In this document: in pieces, positions 1 to 10,109 of the stretch
Position numbering within the stretch: the stretch's first letter is position 1
How the letters are laid out: each line of letters begins with the position of its first letter
Assembly: GCA_961205875.1 (NCBI GenBank)
Contig: OY540813.1
Span: 5,179,001-5,243,000, forward strand
From: Sialis fuliginosa
Taxonomy: Eukaryota; Arthropoda; Insecta; Megaloptera; Sialidae
DNA: 64,000 nt
Direction of reading: 5' to 3'
Notes under the pieces: model-generated
Seen by the model: the letters and a program-made list of their open reading frames with translations, nothing else
The model's database searches: none
What the model was told of the DNA's origin: nothing
Made by a program: the position numbers and the translations under genes

Positions 1-265
1 TATAATTTTACACGATTTTTTCAATAACTACTGAATGGATTTTACTCCGGTTTTCACTAATGGATAGGTTAAGTTTAGGTGTATAATTTGTGGATATTTT
101 GGGTAAATTTTATGAAGTCGGAAAAAAAACAATTCGTGGTGAACTGTGTGTTGTTAGCATGTGAGCATGTTGGGTGGGCATGTCGGGTGGGCATGTCGGG
201 TGGGCATGATTACTTTATGTTTAATTAAATTAATATCCCCGGGTAACACCGGGCCAATGCGCTAG
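1..265 (+). mobile_element. Helitron-like element, 3' part (family A copy 1)
   Basis: The right end shows a Helitron 3' signature: a short hairpin (CCCGG...CCGGG) about 10 bases before a terminal CTAG at 262-265, followed by T, as expected for insertion between A and T. The body carries a stretch about a gap-free AACTACTGAA(T/C)GGATTT motif shared with copies near 0.4, 25.7 and 61.7 kb. A G-rich 14-bp minisatellite (GGGTGGGCATGTCG) lies at about 170-210. No coding sequence is present, so it is non-autonomous. The left end runs off the window. Confidence 0.7.
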
Positions 266-349
266 TCAATAATAAATATTAAAAATTCTCAAAATATACA
301 CGACACAAGTTTATAGTTTGATAATTCACAGCACAACAAAAATTTAAAA

Positions 350-575
350 AAAAGTTATAACTATACTGTCTATCTGTCTGTGCACGATTTTCTCAGTAAC
401 TACTGAACGGATTTTATTCCGGTTTTCATGAGGAAGGTTTAGGTGTATAACTTGTGGATACTCTATAAATTTCATGAAGTCGGAAAAAACAATCGTCGGA
501 GAGGTATCTCTGTTTAATAGGTTTATTACAGATTAAATTTATATCCTCGGGTAACACCGGGTTCCAATGCACTAG
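350..575 (+). mobile_element. Helitron-like element, truncated (family A copy 2)
   Basis: This copy has the same core motif as the element at 1-265 and the same hairpin plus CTAG end (572-575) followed by T. It lacks the 14-bp minisatellite and begins with a TCTATCTGTCTGTG stretch typical of Helitron 5' regions. It sits in the same orientation under 100 bp downstream of the first copy. Confidence 0.65.
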
Positions 576-653
576 TATTATTATATCACATATAAAATAA
601 TTTTACCGATTTGTCAACTCACATAGAAAACTTATAGTTTTAAGATATCACTT

Positions 654-1116
654 AAGGTGCAGTGGGGTAAGTGCAGATCGGTTTTTGCATAGTTGGACTT
701 TGAACCCATATATTTTCAATCTGTTATATAAATACTTAATATTTTCAGTATCAAATGATTGTGCAGTTATTACTGACTAGTTTAAATTGAATAGGACGCC
801 AATTTTCTTTGTATATTTGCATTGATAGGAAATTGTAAAAAATGTCAACTACAATGCACTTGCCCCGAAAATGGGGCCGGTAATTAAAAACGCTTTGAAG
901 CATTATTTCATATGTTATGGGGCAAGAGCAGAATTGTGAATACGCCTAGTATAAAATGTTTTTTACCGCATCAAAATACGTTGTTTAGTTTTGAAGTAGT
1001 GAACTTTTTAAACAAGTTGGTATTAACTTTTAGTAGTTCACTACATATAAGCTATTACAATTTCACTCGTATTATAATAAAAAGAACCCATTTCTGCACT
1101 TACCCCACTGTACCTT
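654..1116. mobile_element. Short TIR element (CAGTGGGGTAAGTGCAGA ends)
   Basis: Inverted termini of about 22 bp, with one mismatch, lie at 654-676 and 1093-1116 and share AAGGT(G/A)CAGTGGGG and TAAGTGCAGA. The interior has no recognisable protein; a small open frame across its right half (912-1166) looks incidental. The CAGTGGGG start is compatible with Tc1/mariner-type ends, but a clean TA duplication is not visible, so the superfamily is left open. Confidence 0.5.
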
Positions 1117-1485
1117 ATTGCAATAATATAAACAAAATTTTATTCGTACTAATAAACACACTTTAGGTTTATTAATTGTATTACTAAAATATAATTTCGC
1201 GTGATTAAAACTATTTCACAATTAGATTCACCCACGTTCTGCAATTAGTTACACTAGTAAAACAACAATGTTTATATTTTGATACCTACATAAAGTATGT
1301 ATATATGTATGTGCGTGTGTACACTCACCTCACACTATCACCTGTGTACGTGATGAGATCGAATGCCGCGCTCGTGTCTTAAATTAGTTTCACCTGCCTC
1401 AGTTGTGTATACACAACACCTTGTGTATAAGGAATAACGTAGATTAAAAACAAGCCTATACTAAAAACTATGAATACCTATAGAT
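1117..1485. other. Unassigned sequence with possible minus-strand donor
   Basis: Mostly AT-rich. A slightly CpG-richer patch at 1315-1435 includes a minus-strand GAG|GTGAGT donor-like sequence near 1325-1335. No reading frame or repeat family was recognised. Confidence 0.25.
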
Positions 1486-2170
1486 CAGCGGTCGGGGAAC
1501 TTTTTTAACCATTACCCCAAAATATTTTTGCGTAAGTCGATATTACCCCCTCATTTTGAAAAGGAGACAATCAATAGTCCAGGCAACGTAGAATTTTTTA
1601 CTGGTGTAAAATTTGGAAAAATGTATGAGGTGCCAAATTTAAACACATGTCCAGATGTATATTTTCTGAAAACTCCCTAATAAAATTTGCTCCGGAACAC
1701 CCTCAATCAAGGGCCCAAAGTTTTGTTTTACAAGGATTTTGTAAACACTCTGTATCTAAGGAACGGAATGTTCAATCAGCCCTGCCTTTCGAATTTTAAA
1801 CAGAGAATTAAATTATCTACAACCTTTTTTATTATTATTATTGGTTGAGGGTGTTCCGGAGCAAATTTTGCTAGGGAGTTTTCAGGAAATACACATCTGG
1901 ACATGTTCTAATCACTGTTTAAATTTGGCACCTCATACATTTTCCTTGTATTTTTTTCTTTATTTCATGGGCTACAATGTAAATTTAAATTAAACATTAT
2001 TTATTGAATTAATTTACACGGAAAATAAAAAAAGTTGCATGAAAATAGTAAGTCTGTTATAGACAAACAAAATAAAATTCTCATATTGGAACAAACAAAA
2101 ATTAATTGAAAACTTTCATTTTTCATTTTTACCCCATTTGGGGTAATTTACCCCGGGTCCCCGACCGCTG
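1486..2170. mobile_element. hAT-type non-autonomous DNA transposon with perfect 8-bp TSD
   Basis: The termini are inverted: CAGCGGTCGGGGAAC at the left and GTCCCCGACCGCTG at the right. The element is bracketed by an exact 8-bp duplication, CTATAGAT, at 1478-1485 and 2171-2178, which is diagnostic of hAT transposition. The interior (685 bp) has a second pair of inverted arms of about 100 bp (roughly 1615-1715 and 1845-1950) and no transposase. Terminal regions contain repeated ACCCCAAA/TTTGGGGT motifs. The intact duplication suggests a fairly recent insertion. Confidence 0.85.
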
Positions 2171-2419
2171 CTATAGATAAATAAACGTCTATACCTACAG
2201 GTAATACATTTAGAAATATTCTCAAGTTAGCATTATGTTTTTAAACAAATGATTTTTAAAATGTATTTTTGGAACTGTTGACTAATTACAACCCTTGATA
2301 TGATTTGCTCTGGAGTTTAGTTAAAAATTGTTAAAACCGACTCCCTATCTACTCTAGCCATTAATATCATTCACAGTTATATAGATAAATATACCAAAAT
2401 TAAAAAAAAAATTACACTA

Positions 2420-2730
2420 ATTTCCCCCCCAAACTTTAGGGGTTGAATTTCCGAAAATGCTATTTGTCTTGTCGAGTGTTCGTGCCATATTTCATTCGAG
2501 TGAATACAATAAAAAATATTTTCCCATACATAGTTTCCCACCCCCTTTTACCAGCGTGGGGGTCGAATTTCGAAAAAAACCTTCTTAGTGGATGCTTCCA
2601 TCATAAAAGGAAAAAATCCCTGAAATTCCTAGGGACGGAATTTCGGTTCGGCGATGAGAAATCAGTCAGGATATATTATTGTATGTATATAGATTACAAT
2701 ATTTTATATCACGATGAAAGTACCTAACCA
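2420..2730 (+). repeat. Dispersed insect repeat fragment
   Basis: The segment contains a CCCC...TTAGGGG pair followed by GAATTTCCGAAAA, CTTCTTAGTGGATGC and an ATCAGTCAGGA-type tail. I recognise this general pattern from dispersed repeats in insect genomes. A 94-codon open frame (2443-2727) crosses it but resembles nothing and is probably incidental. The class of element is not certain. Confidence 0.4.
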
Positions 2731-3480
2731 GATTCAGTTTCCAATATCAAAAGGTTACACTTAAGATCACCATAAAGAAAAAAATAACCTTTCATGTAAA
2801 CAGAATAAAATATTAAATCAGAAAACATAGTAATAAAGCATCAAATATATTGATCTATAACATCTGGATAAAATTTATTTTTATACATTCAATTTCATGA
2901 ATTCATTATCTCTCATATTGACTATACTAATCTAAAATGTAGTATTGTTATTTTCAACTATACATGTGGAATATAATATGATACATCTAGGTACATATAT
3001 ACAATATACATGTATGTATATATGTATTTTGTAACAGGCTTGATCCAATAATGCCAACTAATTTAGTTTCTGCAAGTTGTACAACAATAATTGAAGTTTG
3101 AGATTATATTGTAGACATGCTATATGAAAATGGTGCCAGTAGTTTGAGGGAGTGGGGGGGGGGGGGGTCTGTAGCTGGCCCCATTTCTCAAACCACAAGA
3201 TCATCTTTATTCAGTACCGGACTAAATATTAAAAATATATTAATTAATAGTATAATATTTTCTTTATATTATAATATGTACAGTTACAGCCATACCCCGA
3301 GTTACGTTTCTTCGACTTACATTGATTCGTATTTACGTGCATTTTCCTGTATAAGTAGTGTTTAAGATATTAGTGCCCCCTCCCCCTCCTCCTCACCCAC
3401 AAAAAACATAAAAATGTACTATTTAATATATTATATTCACCTATCAAAACTATATTGTGGACATGTTTTGTTTTCAATTC
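2731..3480. other. AT-rich unassigned stretch with G14 run
   Basis: No gene or repeat family recognised. A run of 14 guanines lies at 3154-3167. The small open frame at 3117-3365 spans the G run and is not convincing. Confidence 0.3.
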
Positions 3481-3482
3481 AG

Positions 3483-3545
3483 TGTCGTAACTACAGAGTG
3501 GCTGAACTGGGAAAATTCCAGGGCTCCCGAACGTCATTTAACTTT
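3483..3545 (+). mobile_element. Solo hAT-like end (CAGTGTCGTAAC)
   Basis: A CAGTGTCGTAACTACAGAG start resembles the CAGTGGCG-type termini of other elements in this window (11483, 20488). No matching right end was found, so it is treated as a truncated remnant. Confidence 0.3.
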
Positions 3546-4639
3546 TTTTTGCTAACATCAGGGTTAGATATTAAAAATTTGCTAGGGTTCTAAAATATTT
3601 ATTTAATCGGACAATTTTCATAAAAGTTCAATATGGCGTATACAAGCTGGCGTCAAATTTCCAAATCTAATACAACCTAAAACCATCTCGGGGTAATCTA
3701 TACTTTCATATAAATAAAACTGCATCGAAATCGGTTGATGCATTAAAAAGTTATAGGGGAAAATACATTTATTTTATTATATTTATTTTAAGATTTTATG
3801 ATCAACCTGTAAAAATAATACTTTAGTTCCTGTATACTATTTAGTATTCGATTTCGAAATCATAAAATCCATTTTTTGCATGCAAATAATTATTTTATTT
3901 AAAATATGATATAGGTTGTTATTTTATAATTTGTTATTGTACGACCCTGGATTCACAAACTGATTGCGAACTAGAAACACACACATACTGCCTGTATAAG
4001 ACAAACAAGAGAACGCGAAATTAAATTGTAACATAATTTCATTTACTTTAATGAAAATATTTTTGAACCAAACTCTATTAATTCTAAATATGATAATAAA
4101 ACATGTATTTACATTTGAACAAGTTAAATGATATGTACTATTTAGAAATTAGTAAACTTTCAGATTGTTTATTAAAGAAAATTACTTTATAATAACATAG
4201 TGTTATTTGTATGTAGATTTTATTGATATTTTAAGTCTGGTATAAATAATACAAAACCCTTATGACTGTACGGTATTTTATCTAATTGTAAGATGACATA
4301 GTTATTAACATTTGAAAGTTCAAGTTAAATTATCTAGAAAACTAAATTAAAAGCATACTTATAATCAAATCTTAAATTGTTAAATTACATGAAAAAATCT
4401 AATACAGCATTTCGAATTTAATTTCCTAAAAATAACGTAAATAAAAAAATACAAATGACAGGAAATTAGATTTTTTGCTTACGATTTATGAAGCAATCGT
4501 TGAGACAATTTCCTGCAATATTTATTCGCTACAATTGAGAGAGAATAACGTACAGATTTTTAACGTAAATTAAATATGCATGTGTTATGTATCTTTTTTA
4601 AGGAATAATACAGTGACATCCCAAAATATTTATTTTTTC
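3546..4639. other. Unassigned AT-rich stretch
   Basis: AT-rich with scattered low-complexity tracts. A short motif near 3725-3765 (ATCGAAATCGGTTGATGCA) looks like the interior of a decayed dispersed repeat. No gene seen. Confidence 0.25.
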
Positions 4640-4740
4640 AAGATATCTCAAGAACGACACACGTTACGTGCAAATTTTATAGAATATTTTTTGTAGAGCA
4701 TTAAATTTCCTATAATATGGGTCTCCAACGTTTGTTGTAA
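4640..4740 (+). repeat. Dispersed repeat fragment (family S copy 1)
   Basis: TTTTTCAAGATATCTCAAGAA, then TTTTTTGTAGAGCATT and AATTTCCTATAATAT, also occur in the same order near 59060-59140. The shared block is about 90 bp. Confidence 0.5.
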
Positions 4741-4822
4741 AATATTCCCGTACAAACCTTTATCTCAATTTATTTAAAAAAATCGTATTTGTTTTTCTAA
4801 ATTGATATTTGCTTGGACATAT

Positions 4823-4883
4823 TAAATATCATTTTGACGTTTTAAATGTCCTTTTGAAGTTTTAAATGTCATTTTGACGTTTG
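4823..4883. repeat. 20-bp tandem repeat, three units
   Basis: Three consecutive units of TTTAAATGTC(A/C)TTTTGA(C/A)G with a strict 20-bp period. The unit bears a GACGTTTTAAATGTC core. No function is inferred. Confidence 0.7.
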
Positions 4884-5655
4884 TATAACTTTAGATTTAG
4901 ATTGAAACTGTCAAAAAATTAAAAATATACGAAAAAATAATCTTAAGAAAATTTTCGAACTAATATTTTTTAGTAATATTGTATAAAAATTAAATGGTTA
5001 ACCAATGCTAGGCAATTTATCTAAACACTATCGGTTTTTATTTAAATTGTTCAATAATTAACTATACCTTTGGTGAATTTAGCATGAGGAAGCACTGTGC
5101 ATTTACTTGGCACATGTTTTTCTAATAAAAATGTATAGTAGAAATGATAATGCTGTTGTGACATTGATGTATTAATTAAGCTATGGGGATGCTTTTAGAG
5201 TAGTCAGTCACGCAGGTATTAATCGTTTTTGAAATACACACGGGTGAAACCGCGGATAAATTTTAGTTAATGTGTATGCGCATAAATATCAAATCGATTG
5301 AAAATTTTACAGCATATTATAATATCTTCGTTCAGTTAAATTATCCCTTGATGTTAACTACACATTTGAAAGGATTCTTCCCCACTACATCTGACAAGTT
5401 GTATCTACAATCTACATTCTACATATTACATTTATGTTGATGTGTTATTAGCTAATATATCGTCAAAGATTACACAGAATCCCAGTGCTGCGTTTAGGAT
5501 GTTTATTTAATTAATTGATAGACAGCAAATATTAATATCTTCCTTAATGGTACTGATGTTGATTTTGATGTAATATTTAGTATGTTTGGATAGGCAATGT
5601 CATGAGCAGCATTCTACGGAAATCTGTAAATTAATTCGGAATCAGCATGGTTTAA
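4884..5655. other. Unassigned AT-rich stretch
   Basis: No gene, RNA or repeat family recognised. A short GGTGAAACCGCGG-type motif near 5240 resembles the Helitron end motif seen at 53.57 kb and may be a remnant. Confidence 0.25.
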
Positions 5656-5660
5656 TTTAA

Positions 5661-5990
5661 TCAGTGTCGTCGCTAGGGGGGTGGGATGACACCCGGGGTG
5701 GAAATTAAGTATCATCACTCACCCTCACCCCCAAAAATTCAGTAAGTTTTATTTTTTGCACATTAGGTGGGTGACACCCTCTGTTTATTTTTAACAACAG
5801 AAAAAATATCAGTGGGTTCTATTTTTTATTAAATAAATTGGACGGTTATCACCCCTTATAGACTTTCAATGATTAAAAAAAGTTAATTGGCTTAATTTTT
5901 TACACATTTTACCCCTTGGAAGCTTAAAATAACCAAAAAAAGCTTTGTTTTTTTGTCATATGAAGACTCCCCTTCGATTCTATCTATACT
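5661..5990 (+). mobile_element. hAT-like remnant (CAGTGTCGTCGCTAGG end)
   Basis: It starts CAGTGTCGTCGCTAGGGG followed by several GGTG/ACACCC repeats (for example GATGACACCC and GGGTGACACCC). This is the style of a hAT terminus with purine-rich subterminal DNA. No right terminus was found. Confidence 0.35.
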
Positions 5991-6079
5991 ATCATACAAG
6001 TAGAACATAAAATGTTCTAAATTATAGTAGACATTTTTTTTTAATTTTTTAATTTAATTAATTAATTTTTTTTTAATTA

Positions 6080-6225
6080 ATCACTTGGAGCTGAACCGAA
6101 AACCGAAAAAACCGTTATTTTTTTCGGAACGAAAACCGGAACCGAACCGAAATGTAATTTTTTACTCGAACCGGAACGAAAACCGAAACGAAAAAAATAA
6201 CGGTTCGAAGCCCTGGTAAAATACA
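6080..6225. mobile_element. ACCGAA-rich terminal region of a decayed DNA element
   Basis: At least eight copies of ACCGAA/ACCGGAA lie within 130 bp, ending in TAACGGTTCGAAGCCCTGG. The reverse complement (CCAGGGCTTCGAACCGTTA) resembles the CAGGGATTTGAACCG end found at 61311, so both are probably termini of related elements with GAACCG subterminal repeats. Confidence 0.45.
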
Positions 6226-6283
6226 CGATTCGTACCGTCAAAACCTCGGCAACCACTGCATTCTTAATTGAAATAAGGTATAG

Positions 6284-6303
6284 TGACAGACAGACAGACA
6301 GAT
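6284..6303. repeat. (GACA)n microsatellite
   Basis: A short run of GACA units. Similar tracts occur at about 10886-10911. Confidence 0.6.
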
Positions 6304-6479
6304 GTTGCGTTTTATAAAGTATATATGTAGATTATTATTATTATTTTTAAATTAATTAAATTAAAAAAATAATAATAAGCACGTATAAATAAATAATCAA
6401 ATATCAGTTATTAAAATTGCATCACCGTATATTTAAAAAGTAATTTCAAAGTTGAAAACTCTCACAACTATAACTATAC

Positions 6480-6992
6480 GATGACAAAAAAGTACCATCT
6501 CGACGAACACGAACGACGATGGCGACGAGGACGTTTTTTGCACCGTGAATTCCCGGCCGCAACTCTAATTAACTTCAAAAGAGAGTGTTGCCTAAAATCC
6601 TCTCACAGGATGTGAAATGACTTTCAACCAGGCCAATTTTGATTACAAATTAAAGCATCTTATCCTAATAGCGACGGTAAGTGGGCCCGCGGAGACCATT
6701 GTAAATGAAAGATGTAGTCGTGGAAAAGCATCGAGGAAAATTTTATGAGAAAAACTTTAATAAACATCTCACGGAAACCGAGAGCTTCCCAAGTCAACAT
6801 ACTTTTCACGTAGGAGTGTTATGTGCACGTAACAAAAATACATTCGTGCGCGAAGGCGGCCATGGAACAAAGATCGACGACTCACTCTCGATATTCCTCG
6901 CCGATAACTTTACCTGTACCGTTGTCGATTGTGTTAGTTCAGCCGAATGTCCTTTATATCGACCAGATGCAACTGTTATTAGTTATTCTTAA
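6480..6992 (+). other. CpG-richer island with candidate exon
   Basis: This stretch is visibly richer in G+C and CpG than its surroundings. Inside it, 6610-6674 is preceded by a pyrimidine-rich CCTCTCACAG and followed by a consensus donor ACG|GTAAGTGGG. One frame of that 65-bp segment is open and holds an ATG beginning MTFNQANFDYK. A second frame is open from 6705 to 6992 (95 codons from ATG) with no recognisable domain. Whether this is a real internal exon, a first exon or chance is undecided. No family is assigned. Confidence 0.3.
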
Positions 6993-7595
6993 TATTTGTT
7001 ATATCAACCAACCTTGTCTCAATTGATTTTATCTTGAATTATCCGAATGTCTTATATATCGACCATAACTCTATCGTTCTATATTAATTAACTATGAACT
7101 AAATGCAATATTTAGTCTTTATATCAATCACAATTATTATTTCTTGACAATATTAAAAATGAATGTTCATTTGTATGAGGCTTATAGATTCGGGAATTAC
7201 TGAACCGATTTCAATGCGATTTTCACCAATAGTTAGATTATTTTTCTATGCAGTTTCGTGGCTATTAATATTTTATGAAAACCTAAGATTTAACATCAAA
7301 AGACTAAAAAACATCTTGTTTTGTTTCCAAGATGTCACAGCATACAACTGTCATTTAGGTATATAAAACAATAGCCATGGAATACAGATTTATAGTGGAG
7401 AGAATAAGGGTAATACGCAATGGCAAAAAATGTCTATCTGGATAACAAAAACACATTACAAATTCAATTTTGTGGCCACATTATCTATAGATTAGACGTT
7501 TAATGCCAAATAAATCGATTATTTGGAAACCGTGAAATAAATCATAATAATTTATAGCTACATAATAAATGCTAGCTTGTCAAATGAACTATATT
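6993..7595. other. Unassigned stretch with repeat traces
   Basis: CCGAATGTC(C)TTATATATCGACCA occurs twice (about 6946 and 7041). Around 7165-7240 ACTGAACCGATTTCAATGCG resembles the interior of dispersed insect repeats. No gene seen. Confidence 0.25.
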
Positions 7596-7599
7596 CCTA

Positions 7600-7850
7600 T
7601 GCAGAGCATATTTACGTACAAGTACAATTACTTTCGCCAAAAATTGTACTTAAGTAGGTAATGAAATCTACTTAATTAAGTACAAGACAAACATACTTAA
7701 TTTCTGTAATTGTATTTAAATTTAGGTAATTGAAATTGCAATTACTAAAAAAGTAACTGTATAATATAAAAGTACTTAAGTAAGTTCATTGGTACAAATA
7801 CTTAAGTACAAGTACATATATTATGTACTTTTGTACTTGCACATAATAAT
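7600..7850. repeat. Cluster of TACTTAAGTA / AAGTACAAGTAC motifs
   Basis: The palindrome-like word TACTTAAGTA and its variants (GTACTTAAGTA, ACTTAATTAAGT, AAGTACAAGTAC) recur about ten times in 250 bp in both orientations. This is typical of the subterminal repeats of some DNA transposons, but clean termini were not identified. Confidence 0.45.
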
Positions 7851-8265
7851 TGCTAAAATAATGTTAAAAAATACGGAACAAAAAAAATATTATTATTATA
7901 ATAATAAGGAAGACAATACACCAAATAGACTAATTAAGCAATCAACTCTGATTGTAAAATCTTTGTTAAACGTTTCTAGTTGAATGTTGATGTATAATCA
8001 ACTGATAATTTACTTGCAAGGTTCGATGTCGTCATAAAATCGACAAGGAATTTTTATTCGGCCGTAAATTTTTATTGGGCACTTCGGTAGTCTATTTGAA
8101 CTTTATCTATTCAACTATGTCCAATCGAAGGAGGCTGTTCGGTAAATGAAGTACGTAACTTTGATGGAGGGGACGATAAAATTAATTTACTGTTTTGGTA
8201 AATGTAGATGAAGTCATAATTATTGTAATTCTGCAGTAACATATAAATTCTAACAGCGTTTATTA
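7851..8265. other. Unassigned stretch
   Basis: AT-rich; nothing recognised. Confidence 0.25.
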
Positions 8266-8273
8266 CATGTATC

Positions 8274-8541
8274 CATGGGCGCCGGCAGAATTTATTCCAG
8301 GGGGGTGCATCTAGATATATAAAATTAAATTATATGTAAAAAAAATCAATAATAAATAAATAAAAAATTTGTAATGATAATAAACTTGTATTCCATTTAG
8401 CATAACTAAAAAAAAGGTCCTCACTTTTATATTTTGACCTGAATTTTAAATTAAAAATTGTATTTCTTAATTTTTTTGTTTTTTCAATTTTGCCAGGGGG
8501 GTGCAAGTGCACCTCCTTGCACCCCCCTACCGGCGCCCATG
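8274..8541. mobile_element. hAT-type miniature element with perfect 8-bp TSD
   Basis: Inverted ends CATGGGCGCCGG(C/T)A at both sides, each followed inward by a G-run and GTGCA. Exact 8-bp duplications CATGTATC lie at 8266-8273 and 8542-8549. The length is 268 bp and the centre is AT-rich and non-coding. The perfect duplication argues for recent movement. Confidence 0.8.
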
Positions 8542-8582
8542 CATGTATCATAAACGAATGTAGGAAAAATGTTTGTAATGTA

Positions 8583-8732
8583 ATGGATCTTGGCTTCTGG
8601 GTGTAAGCCGCGTCGGTTTGGTCGTGTTATCGGCCAACACATTGCAGTGGACATCTTCAGGGCTCTTCTAAAAGTGCCAGAAGCTAAGATCCATATCAAG
8701 ATCACCGCGGAAGCCTCAAGACTTTTGTAATG
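8583..8732. mobile_element. Penelope-like foldback fragment (family PL copy 1)
   Basis: It contains GTAAGCCGCGTCGGTTTGG, GTGTTATCGGCCAAC, CATCTTCAGGGCTCTTC and GATCACCGCGGAAGCCTC, all shared with copies at 18.2-18.5 and 33.4-33.55 kb. The ends (GATCTTGGCTTCTGG and CCAGAAGCTAAGATC) are inverted. Read on the minus strand, it holds CTGAAGA, but the GAAACG partner is deleted here. Assignment to Penelope-like retroelements is from memory of this motif pattern and is uncertain. Confidence 0.45.
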
Positions 8733-8837
8733 TAATATTTATAAATAAAAAAATAAAAATAAATACTAAATCTATTAATTCATCGATTTAAAAATTTTCT
8801 TATGTTTACGATTATCAAAAAAAATGTATTAAATAAA

Positions 8838-9480
8838 ACGGCCAGATATATGATAGGGTTCCGTAGCCATTATCACTACGATTTATAAAAAAATAGTTTT
8901 TTCTAAATTTTTCATAAACTATTTTTGTTATAGTTTTCGTTGTAATTTTCATTGAATGTACCAATTAAAAGCTACATTCTGGAGTTTTTGCATCAATATT
9001 TTAGAAATTAAAGAGGGGGAGAACGCTCTAATAATGATTGAAATCAAATATCTCGTGGCTGAAGGGTTAAAATTAAAAGGTCCTCAAACATTTTGTTGTT
9101 GCATTTTAGGAGACTTATGTATAGTATTGTATACACACTCAATGGGGTAAATGAAAAAAAAATGAGTACACTCTTTAGTCTATTGGAGGGGGTCCAACAA
9201 ATTTTTTTCGCCTATACGACTACATGCGAATTTATACGAGTACATTATACTTTATACCCATTGAATCAATTTTTATAATATATGAAAAAATGGTGATTGC
9301 CCTCCGAGTACAATATAGTGTTTTTTATTTTTAAAATTTTATTAATTTTTTTTCTGGTTTACTATGTACAGAGGATCATAATAAAATTACCTCCGATGAG
9401 TCATAAATACCTCTATAATATATTATAAGCACCATCAAATTCGATTGAAAAATTATCAAAAAAAATGTTTTTTTGAAAAT
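8838..9480 (+). repeat. Dispersed repeat (family I copy 1)
   Basis: It starts with CGGCCAGATATATGATAGGGT then TCCGTAGCCATT, followed by TTTTCATTGAATGTACC, TAAAAGCTACATTCTGGA and CTGAAGGGTTAAAATTAAAA. The same blocks recur at 43.94-44.43 kb (+) and, inverted, at 24.94-25.52 kb. Open frames over it (8956-9150 and 9093-9278) are not convincing. The AGGGTTCCGTA opening recalls a repeat family common in Lepidoptera. Confidence 0.5.
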
Positions 9481-10105
9481 CGAAACAAAATTTTTTTTTC
9501 GAAAACTATAAAATTTTGGAAGCTAATATTGAATATCACATAAATGATCGATTAACAATTAAATATTTATTCATTTATTTAATATAAATTACTACTATAT
9601 CGTATACTGATTTATATATTAATATACTAATATCGATTATATCAATATCTACTAAACAATACATCCAGATGCAAAGATAAGAATATAATATCTAAAATAA
9701 TGTCCCACTGAATTTAATTTAAAGAACAAAAACTAAGAAAGAGAACTTATTAAAATGTAAGTAATAAATGTTGTAGTATCGCCAAGACTTTAGTTTGGCG
9801 AGTAGCATCTGTGTGCATTCTTTTTGTTCTCATTTGTCTGGCTCTCAATTCCCATATCGTCTTCTCAGAACTCTAATGTTAGAGTAAATACGTATCTTGA
9901 GGTACAGTTCGCTAAATAACAATAATTTATATGAAAATTCCGAGCAAGTTTTCATATAAACAAGCGCAAATAGTCGAGCCTGCATTACCCCGCTACACCC
10001 CCGGCCCATACGCTCTCTTAGCGGCATGTCACGGGGATGATTATTTACGACCAAAGTGTACAGGACTGGACTAGACAACGTCCATTGGTTTTTTATTAAA
10101 ATCAA
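9481..10105. other. Unassigned stretch
   Basis: AT-rich to about 9770, then a mixed segment. A small perfect hairpin CGCCAA...TTGGCG lies near 9780-9801. An 86-codon minus-strand open frame (9845-10105) shows no domain. Confidence 0.25.
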
Positions 10106-10109
10106 AAAT

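Noticed and set aside
2443..2727. 94-codon frame as a gene
   Set aside because: It overlaps a dispersed insect repeat in full and has no recognisable domain.
6610..6674. Assignment of the candidate exon to a Rab-type GTPase
   Set aside because: The resemblance is a few residues, no P-loop follows, and the downstream frame ends soon after the donor.
8484..8705. Minus-strand frame over the hAT right end and Penelope-like fragment, and similar frames at 18308-18575 and 33330-33545
   Set aside because: They are translations of repeat family PL in arbitrary frames and both orientations, so they are not host genes.
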